Assembly (NCBI GenBank): GCA_966692625.1
Contig: CBKZAG010000010.1
Coordinates: 1-35,650 of the forward strand
DNA: 35,650 bases
Reading direction: 5' to 3'
From: CAMLOF01 sp966692625
GTDB lineage: Bacteria > Pseudomonadota > Gammaproteobacteria > Burkholderiales > Burkholderiaceae_C
The stretch's first letter is position 1. Every line of letters starts with the position of its first letter. The position numbers and the translations under genes are program-made. This document shows positions 11,266 through 20,334 of this stretch, piece after piece. Below the pieces are notes generated by a model. That model was not told the DNA's origin. It was given only the letters and a program-made list of their open reading frames with translations, and did not search any database.

Positions 11266-13506
<2,241 letters not shown>

Positions 13507-13581
13507 GGAGGAATCCTCGTGAGGGGCTGATGGCGAACCGGGTCTGACATCCCGGGGCTTGTCTTCGTGAATCCTGTTTTT

Positions 13582-13610
13582 CACACTGCAAAATATCTTG
13601 CTGCAATGTG
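13582..13610. promoter_or_regulatory. Candidate operator: inverted repeat with 11-bp spacer
   Basis: CACACTGCA (13582-13590) and TGCAATGTG (13602-13610) form a dyad matching at 8 of 9 positions, with arms centred 20 bp apart. It lies 76-104 bp upstream of the monomeric isocitrate dehydrogenase start. The geometry suits a dimeric regulator bound on one face of the helix. The regulator is unknown. Confidence 0.45.
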
Positions 13611-13633
13611 CCGATACAACCGCGCATTATCGG
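13611..13633. promoter_or_regulatory. Second candidate operator: CCGATA-N11-TATCGG
   Basis: A perfect 6-bp inverted repeat (13611-13616 and 13628-13633) with an 11-bp spacer directly abuts the previous dyad. Overlapping it is a direct repeat of AACCGCG at 13618-13624 and 13638-13644, spaced exactly 20 bp. Confidence 0.4.
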
Positions 13634-13686
13634 TGATAACCGCGTCATATCTCGTGCACTCATGATGTTCGTGATGGATAGCACAT

Positions 13687-13717
13687 GAAAAAGGCCGAGG
13701 GACATAGCCCCTCGGCC
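13687..13717 (-). terminator. Rho-independent terminator after icd
   Basis: A 9-bp perfect stem (13693-13701 with 13709-13717) has a 7-nt loop and on the minus strand is followed by TTTTTC. It lies about 37 bp past the icd stop and separates the two isocitrate dehydrogenase genes. Confidence 0.85.
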
Positions 13718-13753
13718 CAGACATGCACACACGGCAGCGCGAAGCGCCTGAAG

Positions 13754-15007
13754 TCACATGTTCTCGATCATCACCTGTCCGAAGCCCGAGCAGCTGACCT
13801 GCGTCGCACCCTCCATGAGACGAGCGAAGTCATAAGTCACCTTCTTGGACAGAATGGCCTGCTCCATGGAGGAAATGATCAGCTCGGCGGCCTCTTTCCA
13901 GCCCATGTGGCGCAGCATCATCTCGGCAGAAAGAATCTCGGACCCAGGGTTCACATAATCCTTGCCCGCGTACTTGGGAGCCGTGCCATGTGTGGCCTCG
14001 AAGCAGGCAACGGAGTCGCTCATGTTGGCACCCGGGGCGATGCCGATGCCGCCCACCTGCGCCGCCAGGGCGTCGGAGATGTAGTCGCCATTCAGGTTGA
14101 GCGTGGCCACCACTGAGTACTCGGCCGGGCGGGTCAGGATCTGCTGCAGGAAGGCGTCGGCGATGACATCCTTGATGATGATGTCGCGCCCCGTCTTCGG
14201 GTTCTTGAACCTGCACCACGGGCCGCCGTCGATCAACTCCGCGCCGAACTCGCGCTGGGCCAGCGCGTAACCCCAATCGCGGAAGCCCCCCTCGGTGAAC
14301 TTCATGATGTTGCCCTTGTGCACGAGCGTGACGCTGGGTTTGTCGTTGTCGATGGCGTACTGGATGGCCTTGCGCACCAGGCGCTCGGTGCCCTCGATGG
14401 ACACGGGCTTGATGCCGATGCCCGAGGTCTCGGGGAAGCGGATCTTGGTGACGCCCATTTCCTCTCGCAGGAACTTGATGAGCTTCTTGGCCTTCTCGCT
14501 TTGCGCGGGGTACTCGATACCTGCGTAGATGTCCTCGGAGTTCTCGCGGAAGATGACCATGTTGGTCTTTTCGGGCTCCTTGACCGGGGACGGCACGCCG
14601 CGGAAGTACTGCACCGGGCGCAGGCAGACGTACAGGTCCAGTTCCTGGCGCAGCGCGACGTTCAGCGAGCGAATGCCGCCACCCACCGGCGTGGTCAGCG
14701 GGCCCTTGATGGACACCACATACTCCTTGAGCACCGCCAGGGTTTCCTCGGGCAGCCACACGTCGGGGCCATAGACCTTGGTGGACTTTTCGCCTGCGTA
14801 CACTTCCATCCAATGGATCTTGCGCTTGCCTCCGTAGGCTTTCTCGACGGCAGCATCCACCACCTTCAGCATGACCGGGGTGATGTCAAAGCCGGTGCCG
14901 TCGCCCTCGATGTAGGGAATGATGGGTTCGTCCGGCACGTTGAGCGACATGTCGGCGTTGACGGTGATCTTCTGGCCTTGCGCGGGCACCTTGATGTGCT
15001 GGTACAT
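13754..15007 (-). CDS. icd: Homodimeric NADP-dependent isocitrate dehydrogenase
   Basis: This is the TCA-cycle enzyme making 2-oxoglutarate and NADPH. The 417-residue product carries IPYIEGDGTG near the N-terminus, TTPVGGGIRSLNVALRQ with the substrate-binding serine at 114 (the residue phosphorylated by AceK in enterobacteria), RENSEDIYAGIE, and ATHGTAPKYAG in the coenzyme site, where Lys-Tyr fits NADP preference. The frame extends 17 codons upstream, but Met at 15007 (MYQHIKVPAQG) matches the family, with GGAGA as a plausible Shine-Dalgarno. It ends GFGQVMIENM, as expected. It is divergent from the DUF192 gene and upstream of the monomeric isozyme. Confidence 0.97.
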   Translation of the reverse strand: MYQHIKVPAQGQKITVNADMSLNVPDEPIIPYIEGDGTGFDITPVMLKVVDAAVEKAYGGKRKIHWMEVYAGEKSTKVYGPDVWLPEETLAVLKEYVVSIKGPLTTPVGGGIRSLNVALRQELDLYVCLRPVQYFRGVPSPVKEPEKTNMVIFRENSEDIYAGIEYPAQSEKAKKLIKFLREEMGVTKIRFPETSGIGIKPVSIEGTERLVRKAIQYAIDNDKPSVTLVHKGNIMKFTEGGFRDWGYALAQREFGAELIDGGPWCRFKNPKTGRDIIIKDVIADAFLQQILTRPAEYSVVATLNLNGDYISDALAAQVGGIGIAPGANMSDSVACFEATHGTAPKYAGKDYVNPGSEILSAEMMLRHMGWKEAAELIISSMEQAILSKKVTYDFARLMEGATQVSCSGFGQVMIENM

Positions 15008-15099
15008 GAGAAGCGGGTCTCCGGTGATTGAGAATGGGGGCCGGGCCGCAAAAAACATCGAGCGGCACCAGACGCGACACCCCGCCCGGGGAGTCCGCC

Positions 15100-15109
15100 T
15101 AAAATTTTA
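15100..15109. promoter_or_regulatory. Palindromic AT box between icd and the DUF192 gene
   Basis: TAAAATTTTA is a perfect 10-bp palindrome in an otherwise GC-rich divergent gap. Read on either strand it supplies a TAAAAT -10-like hexamer, so it could serve both genes. No convincing -35 is visible on either side. Confidence 0.35.
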
Positions 15110-15138
15110 TGCCCAAAACATGCATGGGCCTGACAAGC

Positions 15139-15666
15139 ATGAGCACCCAGAAAACCGCCTTGAAACAGACCTCCACCCCGGCACGGCAGCCCCCCCCCGC
15201 ACGGCTGGGCACCTTGCGCCGAATGCGCCGATGGCTGGCAGCGTCACTGGCCAGCCTTGCCACTGCGGCGGCATTCGCCCAGGCCCCTCAGATGCACTTG
15301 CCCCGGATGCAACTCAGCGCCGGCATGCACCGCATAGACGCCCAGGTGGCCGCCACACCGGAACAACGCGCCGTGGGCCTGATGTGGCGCCAGGAGATGC
15401 CCGGCCACGAAGGCATGTTGTTCGTCTTCGAACAGCCCACGACGCAGTGCTTCTGGATGAAGAACACACTCATCCCGCTGACGGCGGCATTCGTGGCTGA
15501 CGACGGCACCATCGTCAACCTGGCCGACATGAAGCCGCAAACCACCGATTCGCACTGTTCGACGCAACCTGTGCGTTACGTGCTGGAAATGAACCAAGGC
15601 TGGTTTGCCAAGCGCGGGCTGAAGGCAGGATTCAAACTGGGGGGCGCGCCGTTCCAACCCAAGTGA
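15139..15666 (+). CDS. Exported DUF192 family protein
   Basis: The mature part carries the DUF192 pattern: ATPEQRAVGLMWRQEMPGHEGMLFVF, then QCFWMKNTLIPL, and LEMNQGWFAKRGLKAG. The family is widespread and I know no established function. A signal peptide is clear: MRRWLAASLASLATAAAFAQA, starting at 15223, with a likely cut after AFA. The start is uncertain. ATGs at 15109, 15124, 15139 and 15223 are all in frame and none has a good Shine-Dalgarno. 15109 is unlikely because a -10-like box overlaps it. 15139 gives a long basic n-region; 15223 gives a textbook signal peptide. A run of nine Cs at 15190-15198 lies between these two. Confidence 0.85.
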   Translation: MSTQKTALKQTSTPARQPPPARLGTLRRMRRWLAASLASLATAAAFAQAPQMHLPRMQLSAGMHRIDAQVAATPEQRAVGLMWRQEMPGHEGMLFVFEQPTTQCFWMKNTLIPLTAAFVADDGTIVNLADMKPQTTDSHCSTQPVRYVLEMNQGWFAKRGLKAGFKLGGAPFQPK

Positions 15667-15696
15667 GCCTACCCGAACGGGCATAAAAAGGACATG

Positions 15697-15731
15697 AAAA
15701 AACGCTGCACCGTTGCCGGGCAGCGTTTTTT
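15697..15731. terminator. Bidirectional terminator between the DUF192 gene and sodB
   Basis: AAAAAACGCTGC (15697-15708) pairs perfectly with GCAGCGTTTTTT (15720-15731) around an 11-nt loop. The A and T runs flank the GC core symmetrically, so it can stop transcription of both converging genes. Confidence 0.9.
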
Positions 15732-15752
15732 CGTTCGAGCAGAACCGCGCGA

Positions 15753-16334
15753 TCAGGCGAAGTTGGCTTCAGCGAAAGACCAGTTGACCAGCTTGTCCAG
15801 GAAGGTCTCGACGAACTTCTGGCGCAGGTTGCGGTAGTCGATGTAATAGGCGTGCTCCCACACGTCCACGGTCAGCAGGGCTTTGTCGGCGGTGGTCAGC
15901 GGGGTGCCGGCTGCACCGGTATTGACGATGTCCACGGAACCGTCGGCCTTCTTGACCAGCCAGGTCCAGCCAGAGCCGAAGTTGCCCACGGCGCTCTTGA
16001 CAAAGGCTTCACGGAACGCTGCGTAGCTGCCCCACTTCGCGTTGATGGCAGCAGCCAGCGCGCCGGTGGGTTCGCCGCCGCCGTTGGGTTTCATGCAGTT
16101 CCAGAAGAACGTGTGATTCCAGATTTGCGCGGCGTTGTTGTAAATGCCGCCGCTGGACTTCTTGACGATGGACTCAAGGTCCATGCTCTCGAACTCGGTG
16201 CCCTTTTGCAGGTTGTTCAGGTTCACGACATAAGCGTTGTGGTGCTTGCCGTGGTGGTATTCCAGCGTCTCCTTGGAATAATGCGGCTCGAGCGCGTCAA
16301 TGGCGAAGGGGAGCGGGGGCAAGGTGTGTTCCAT
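15753..16334 (-). CDS. sodB: Superoxide dismutase, Fe type
   Basis: This cytosolic enzyme dismutates superoxide to hydrogen peroxide and oxygen. The 193-residue length is standard. Metal ligands can be placed in YHHGKHHNAYV (first His), AQIWNHTFFWNC (second His) and LTVDVWEHAYYIDYRN (Asp and third His). MKPNGGGEPTGAL after the second ligand favours iron over manganese use, though cambialistic enzymes exist. The frame is open 16 codons upstream; the start at 16334 matches the family (MEHTLPPLPFAIDAL) and follows AGAGGAAG, a strong Shine-Dalgarno. It lies 49 bp downstream of xseA on the same strand and ends at a shared bidirectional terminator. Confidence 0.97.
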   Translation of the reverse strand: MEHTLPPLPFAIDALEPHYSKETLEYHHGKHHNAYVVNLNNLQKGTEFESMDLESIVKKSSGGIYNNAAQIWNHTFFWNCMKPNGGGEPTGALAAAINAKWGSYAAFREAFVKSAVGNFGSGWTWLVKKADGSVDIVNTGAAGTPLTTADKALLTVDVWEHAYYIDYRNLRQKFVETFLDKLVNWSFAEANFA

Positions 16335-16383
16335 GTCTTCTTCCTCTGGTTGGTTGATACAGCCGACGATTGTAGGAAACAAG

Positions 16384-17688
16384 TCACGGCCTTGCAGCCG
16401 TCACGGTCAAATCTAGCGATCCATCTGCCAGCACGGCCTGCACGGTTTGACCCAACTGCACCTGGGCAACGCTGGTCAGGGCGTGACCTTCGGCATTGGC
16501 CAGCCAGGCATAACCCCGTTGCAACACGAGGTGAGGGTCCAGCAACGCCAGCCTGGCCTGAGTCTGCTGCAGCAACCTGGATTGGCGCTGCAGGTCGCGC
16601 TCGACTGCTTGAGGCAGGTTCTGCGCCTGCCGCTGCAAGTTGCCACGCTCGCGGTCAAGCCGCATGGCCGCGAAGCGCTGCAACCGGTGGGCCAGCCCGG
16701 ACAGGCGAGTCCGCTCGTCCGCAAGCCTCTGAGAGGGGCGCCCCAGCCGTTGTACGACCCTGTCCAGGCGCTGGGCACGCGCGTCAAAGGTTCGCCAAAC
16801 GGTGTCGTTGAGTCTGCCCGCGAGGGTGCCCAGCCCACGCAGCAAGGCGTCACGCGCTGGCGCACACAGCTCCGCAGCAGCCGTAGGCGTGGGCGCGCGC
16901 AGGTCGGCAACGAAGTCCGCCAGGGTGAAATCCGTCTCGTGCCCCACACCACTGATGACGGGCATGGGCGCGTCGGCCAGCTTGCGCACCAGCGCCGGGC
17001 TGTTGAAGGCCCAAAGGTCCTCCAGGGAGCCACCGCCGCGGACGATGAGAAGCACGTCGCACTCACCCGTGCTTTCGTGGTGTTCGTAGGCCCGGTCCAA
17101 GGCTTGGCACAGGGCAGCGGGTGCCTGCTCACCCTGAACAGCCGATGCAAAGACCCGAACGGGCAGGTGCGGCACCCGGCGGCGCAAGGTCGCAACCACA
17201 TCGCGCAAGGCAGCTGCATCGAGCGACGTGACCACCCCGATGCTGCGCGGCATGGCTGGCAAGGCCCGCTTGCGCGATTCATCGAAGTAGCCCTGCGCCT
17301 CCAGTTCAGCCTTAAGGCGCATGAACTGCTCGAAAAGATTGCCCTGACCGGCCGTCCGGGCGCTCTCCACGATGAGTTGCAGGTCCCCACGCGGGCCGTA
17401 AACATCCAGCCGGCCCATGGCCTCGATCAACAGGCCATCGCGCAGCTCCAGCCCGCCGATCTGCGCGGCGCGCCGGAACATGGCACAGCGCAACTGGCCT
17501 TGCTCGTCCTTGAGGCTGAAGTAGCAGTGGCCGCTGGCAGCGCGGGAAAAACCCGAGATTTCCCCACGAACGGTCACGGGATTGAACCGCGCCTGCAAGG
17601 CGTCCGCCAGCGCGCGAAGCAAGGCCCCGACGCCCCACACCTGACTGGGCGAACGCCGCTCGGAGCCGGTCATATCACGTTCGAACAT
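16384..17688 (-). CDS. xseA: Exodeoxyribonuclease VII large subunit
   Basis: XseA is the catalytic subunit of ExoVII, which degrades single-stranded DNA from both ends together with XseB (not in this window). The 434-residue product has the N-terminal OB fold (VWGVGALLRALADALQARFNPVTVRGEISGF...YFSLKD, about 20-105), the catalytic core (RSIGVVTSLDAAALRDVVATLRRR, then LLIVRGGGSLEDLWAFN and SGVGHETDFTLADFVADLRAPTPTAAAE), and a long Arg/Gln/Leu-rich coiled-coil tail. In-frame starts at 17703, 17688 and 17673 are possible and none has a clear Shine-Dalgarno; 17688 is chosen as intermediate. It is divergent from exbB and upstream of sodB. Confidence 0.95.
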   Translation of the reverse strand: MFERDMTGSERRSPSQVWGVGALLRALADALQARFNPVTVRGEISGFSRAASGHCYFSLKDEQGQLRCAMFRRAAQIGGLELRDGLLIEAMGRLDVYGPRGDLQLIVESARTAGQGNLFEQFMRLKAELEAQGYFDESRKRALPAMPRSIGVVTSLDAAALRDVVATLRRRVPHLPVRVFASAVQGEQAPAALCQALDRAYEHHESTGECDVLLIVRGGGSLEDLWAFNSPALVRKLADAPMPVISGVGHETDFTLADFVADLRAPTPTAAAELCAPARDALLRGLGTLAGRLNDTVWRTFDARAQRLDRVVQRLGRPSQRLADERTRLSGLAHRLQRFAAMRLDRERGNLQRQAQNLPQAVERDLQRQSRLLQQTQARLALLDPHLVLQRGYAWLANAEGHALTSVAQVQLGQTVQAVLADGSLDLTVTAARP

Positions 17689-17745
17689 GGTGCACGTGTC
17701 CACAAAAGTGCTGCTGCGGGAGATCTATTGGCACAAGAAAATGCA

Positions 17746-17758
17746 TCGATTGAATCGA
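17746..17758. promoter_or_regulatory. Perfect palindrome in the xseA/exbB divergent gap
   Basis: TCGATTGAATCGA is a 13-bp perfect palindrome around a central base, 58 bp upstream of the chosen xseA start. It could be an operator; no regulator is evident. Confidence 0.3.
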
Positions 17759-17858
17759 CCTGCAACCATTTGATTTGAAAGACCTTTTTTACCCTCTCAT
17801 GCGAGAGTCAGCGGACGAAGCCAGATTTCATGCGGCAGCCAGCACCGCCAGGACCAAC

Positions 17859-17879
17859 TTACACACAAAGTTATCCACA
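17859..17879 (+). promoter_or_regulatory. Two DnaA-box-like 9-mers upstream of exbB
   Basis: TTATCCACA at 17871-17879 matches the DnaA box consensus TTATNCACA exactly. TTACACACA at 17859-17867 differs at one position. Both are in the same orientation, 12 bp apart. They lie 86-106 bp upstream of the exbB start, in a 276-bp divergent gap that also holds a CATAAT -10-like hexamer at 17911-17916. Confidence 0.45.
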
Positions 17880-17964
17880 GGTTGACGGTGGCTGTGCCAC
17901 GGCACTGCGCCATAATGCGCGGCAGTCACCCCGTGCACGCTCAGCCCGCATCTGGAGTCCCGTT

Positions 17965-18600
17965 TTGCTGTCCATCATACAAGCCGCCGGCTGGCCGATC
18001 TGGCCCCTCATCGCATGTTCGATCCTGGGTCTGGCCCTGGTCATAGAACGCTTCGTCAGCCTGCAAACCACCAAGGTCGCACCGCCCCAACTCCTGGAGG
18101 AAGCCATCATGGCCTCGCGCGCAGGCGTGCCCACACCTGCCGTGGTGGAGCAGCTCGCAGAGAACTCCTTGCTCGGCGAGATGCTGGCGACGGGGTTTCG
18201 CCACCTCAACCAGTACCCCCAGGCCACCGAGGACGAACTGCGCTCTGGCCTGGAATCGGCAGGCAGGCTGGCTGCAGCCAGACTCCAGCGTTACCTGGGT
18301 GCGCTGGCCACCATCGCCTCCGCTGCGCCTTTGCTGGGCCTGCTGGGAACAGTGATCGGGATGATCGAAATCTTCGGCTCCCAAGGCATGGAAGGTGGCA
18401 TGGTGCCCGGGGGAGGCAACCCGGCACAACTGGCGCACGGCATCTCGATCGCGCTCTACAACACGGCCTTCGGTCTCATCATCGCCATTCCGGCGCTTAT
18501 CTTCTGGCGCTACTTCCGCGCCAAGGTTGACGCCTACCTGCTGCAAATGGAAGTGGCCGCCGAGCGCTTTGCCCACCACTTGCTGACCTTGCGCCGCTGA
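17965..18600 (+). CDS. exbB: ExbB/TolQ/MotA-family proton channel subunit
   Basis: This inner-membrane protein works with ExbD to use the proton gradient, normally to power TonB-dependent uptake. The chosen start is TTG at 17965, giving MLSIIQAAGWPIWPLIACS and 211 residues; GGAG at 17954-17957 is spaced 7 bp from it, and an ATG at 17830 would add 45 residues without homology. Three membrane spans are visible: about residues 9-29, about 110-135 (ATIASAAPLLGLLGTVIGMIEIF) and about 157-180 (SIALYNTAFGLIIAIPALIFW). The second is the core motif of the family. It is first in the exbB-exbD-lpxK-kdsB cluster. No tonB is nearby, so its TonB or Tol-like partner is unknown. Confidence 0.92.
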   Translation: MLSIIQAAGWPIWPLIACSILGLALVIERFVSLQTTKVAPPQLLEEAIMASRAGVPTPAVVEQLAENSLLGEMLATGFRHLNQYPQATEDELRSGLESAGRLAAARLQRYLGALATIASAAPLLGLLGTVIGMIEIFGSQGMEGGMVPGGGNPAQLAHGISIALYNTAFGLIIAIPALIFWRYFRAKVDAYLLQMEVAAERFAHHLLTLRR

Positions 18601-18619
18601 CCGCACTGGAACAACTGCC

Positions 18620-19039
18620 ATGAACTTTCGCAACGGCTCGCGCGAGGAACCGGAAATCAATCTGATCCCGTTCATCGACATTCTGCTGGTGGTGCTGATC
18701 TTCCTGATGCTGACGACCACCTACAACAAATTCGCAGAATTGCAGGTGAGTTTGCCGGTGGCGGATGCCGAACCATTGCGCGAAGCGCCAAAGGAGATCG
18801 TCGTGACCGTAGCCCAGGACGGGCGTTACGCCGTGAACCGGCAGTTGCTGGAAGGCCAGGCGGTGGACACGCTTGTGCGTGCGTTGACGGACGCGGCGGC
18901 AGGGCAAACCAGCCCGGTGGTCATCGTGAGCGCCGACGCAGCGGCAACCCACCAGGCGGTGATCAACGTCATGGACGCCGCCAGACGCAGCGGCCTGAAC
19001 CAGATCACCTTTGCCACCCAGAACAGCGGTGGCCGCTGA
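18620..19039 (+). CDS. exbD: ExbD/TolR-family biopolymer transport protein
   Basis: ExbD forms the proton-conducting complex with ExbB. The 139-residue protein has a short cytoplasmic start, EPEINLIPFIDILLVVLIFLML with the essential membrane aspartate (FID), and a periplasmic domain ending LNQITFATQ. The length and layout are standard. It begins 19 bp after exbB, and its end overlaps lpxK by about 11 bp if lpxK starts at 19029, so the three are likely made from one message. ExbD and TolR cannot be separated reliably by eye; absence of tolA, tolB and pal nearby favours the ExbD name. Confidence 0.93.
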   Translation: MNFRNGSREEPEINLIPFIDILLVVLIFLMLTTTYNKFAELQVSLPVADAEPLREAPKEIVVTVAQDGRYAVNRQLLEGQAVDTLVRALTDAAAGQTSPVVIVSADAAATHQAVINVMDAARRSGLNQITFATQNSGGR

Positions 19040-20138
19040 CCCCCCTGACACGCGGGTGAAACCGCAAGGCTTCGCAGACCACCTGCGGCACGCCTGGCTG
19101 ACGCGCGGACCGCTGGCCTGCGCCCTCTGGCCGCTGTCTTTGCTCTACGGCGGTCTGCTCTGGCTGCGGCGGCTGGCTTACCGCACGGGCTGGAAACAAA
19201 GCATCCGCCTGCCCGTGCCGGTGGTGGTGGTGGGCAACGCGGTAGTGGGTGGGGTGGGCAAAACACCCACCGTCATCGGCCTGGTCGAACACCTGCGCCA
19301 AAGCGGCTGGACACCCGGCGTGATTTCGCGCGGCCATGGGGGTGCAAACATGGGCTGTGTCGAGGTGAAGCCCAGCAGTGACAGCGCCGACGTTGGCGAC
19401 GAGCCAGCGTTGATCGCACGCTCCACCGGCGTTCCCTTGGTTGTGGGCAGGCAACGGGCCGAAGCAGGCAAGGTGCTTTTGGCGCGACACCCGGAGGTTG
19501 ACGTGATCGTCTGTGACGACGGCATGCAGCATTGGGCGCTGGCGCGGGATGTGACGGTGGTGGTGTTTGACGGGCGCGGCACCGGCAACGGCTGGCTGCT
19601 GCCTGCCGGCATGCTGCGCGAACCCTGGCCCGCGAAACCTTGGGGCCATGGGCAGATGCTCGTGTTGCGCAATCAGCGCGGGCGTGTGACCGAACCCGAA
19701 GCAACGGCGTTGCGCTCGCCCTGGCCGGTGTTCCATGCCACGCGCGTCCTGGCCGAACACGCGGTCAACGCGAACGGACGAAAGCTGCCACTGGCCGGTT
19801 CGGGGCTCGGCGGAAAGCGCCCTGTGCATGCCATGGCGGGTATCGCGCAACCGGAAGTTTTCTTCTCGATGCTCCGTGAGCGTGGCGTCGCGCTGGACGA
19901 TGAAGTTGCGCTGCCCGACCATGCCGATGGCGCCCAGTTGCTGGCCGCCGCGAAAACCAGTGGCGTCTGGCTGTGCACGGAAAAAGACGCCGTCAAGCTG
20001 TTTCCACTGCTCGGGCACGACCCGGCGGTCGAAATATGGGCCGTGCCGCTCATCCAGCAACCCGAGCCTGCCTTCTTTGCCGCCGTCGAGGCCGCCTTGG
20101 ACGGGCTATCATCGGCACATGGACGCCAAACTCCTTGA
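19029..20138 (+). CDS. lpxK: Tetraacyldisaccharide 4'-kinase
   Basis: LpxK adds the 4'-phosphate that turns disaccharide-1-phosphate into lipid IVA, at the inner face of the cytoplasmic membrane. Residues about 15-45 include the hydrophobic N-terminal helix WLTRGPLACALWPLSLLYGGLLW. The P-loop is GNAVVGGVGKTPTV, and VDVIVCDDGMQHWALARDV carries the family's DDG-QH motif. The start is ambiguous: GTG at 19029 is preferred; TTG at 19011 and GTG at 19056 are in frame, none with a convincing Shine-Dalgarno, as expected for a gene coupled to exbD. It overlaps the next gene by 20 bp. Confidence 0.95.
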   Translation: MAADPPDTRVKPQGFADHLRHAWLTRGPLACALWPLSLLYGGLLWLRRLAYRTGWKQSIRLPVPVVVVGNAVVGGVGKTPTVIGLVEHLRQSGWTPGVISRGHGGANMGCVEVKPSSDSADVGDEPALIARSTGVPLVVGRQRAEAGKVLLARHPEVDVIVCDDGMQHWALARDVTVVVFDGRGTGNGWLLPAGMLREPWPAKPWGHGQMLVLRNQRGRVTEPEATALRSPWPVFHATRVLAEHAVNANGRKLPLAGSGLGGKRPVHAMAGIAQPEVFFSMLRERGVALDDEVALPDHADGAQLLAAAKTSGVWLCTEKDAVKLFPLLGHDPAVEIWAVPLIQQPEPAFFAAVEAALDGLSSAHGRQTP

Positions 20139-20334
20139 ATTGCTGGTCTGCCCGGTCACCAAAGGCCCGCTGATCTACCGCCGCGACACCCAGGAACTGA
20201 TTTCGCGCAGCGCGCGCCTGGCCTACCCCATCCGCGATGGCATTCCCATCCTGCTGGAGAACGAAGCCCGGGAGATTTCCGAGGAAGAAGCCTCGCGCGA
20301 TACACCGCACACCAGCGGACCGGATGAAGCATGA
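20119..20334 (+). CDS. Trm112/YcaR-family small protein
   Basis: This 71-residue protein begins MDAKLLELLVCPVTKGPL, the standard opening of the bacterial Trm112-like (UPF0434) family, followed by LAYPIRDGIPILLENEARE. Family members are small activator-like partners in eukaryotes and archaea; the bacterial role is not established. The first zinc-knuckle Cys is kept but the second position of CPxC is Thr (CPVT), so zinc binding is doubtful here, as in many proteobacterial members. It overlaps lpxK by 20 bp upstream and kdsB by ATGA downstream, the same lpxK-trm112-kdsB order seen across Gram-negative bacteria. Confidence 0.93.
   Translation: MDAKLLELLVCPVTKGPLIYRRDTQELISRSARLAYPIRDGIPILLENEAREISEEEASRDTPHTSGPDEA

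Noticed and set aside
17882..17916. TTGACG and CATAAT as a promoter for exbB
   Set aside because: The spacing is 23 bp, too long for a standard sigma-70 promoter; only the CATAAT is kept as a possible -10.
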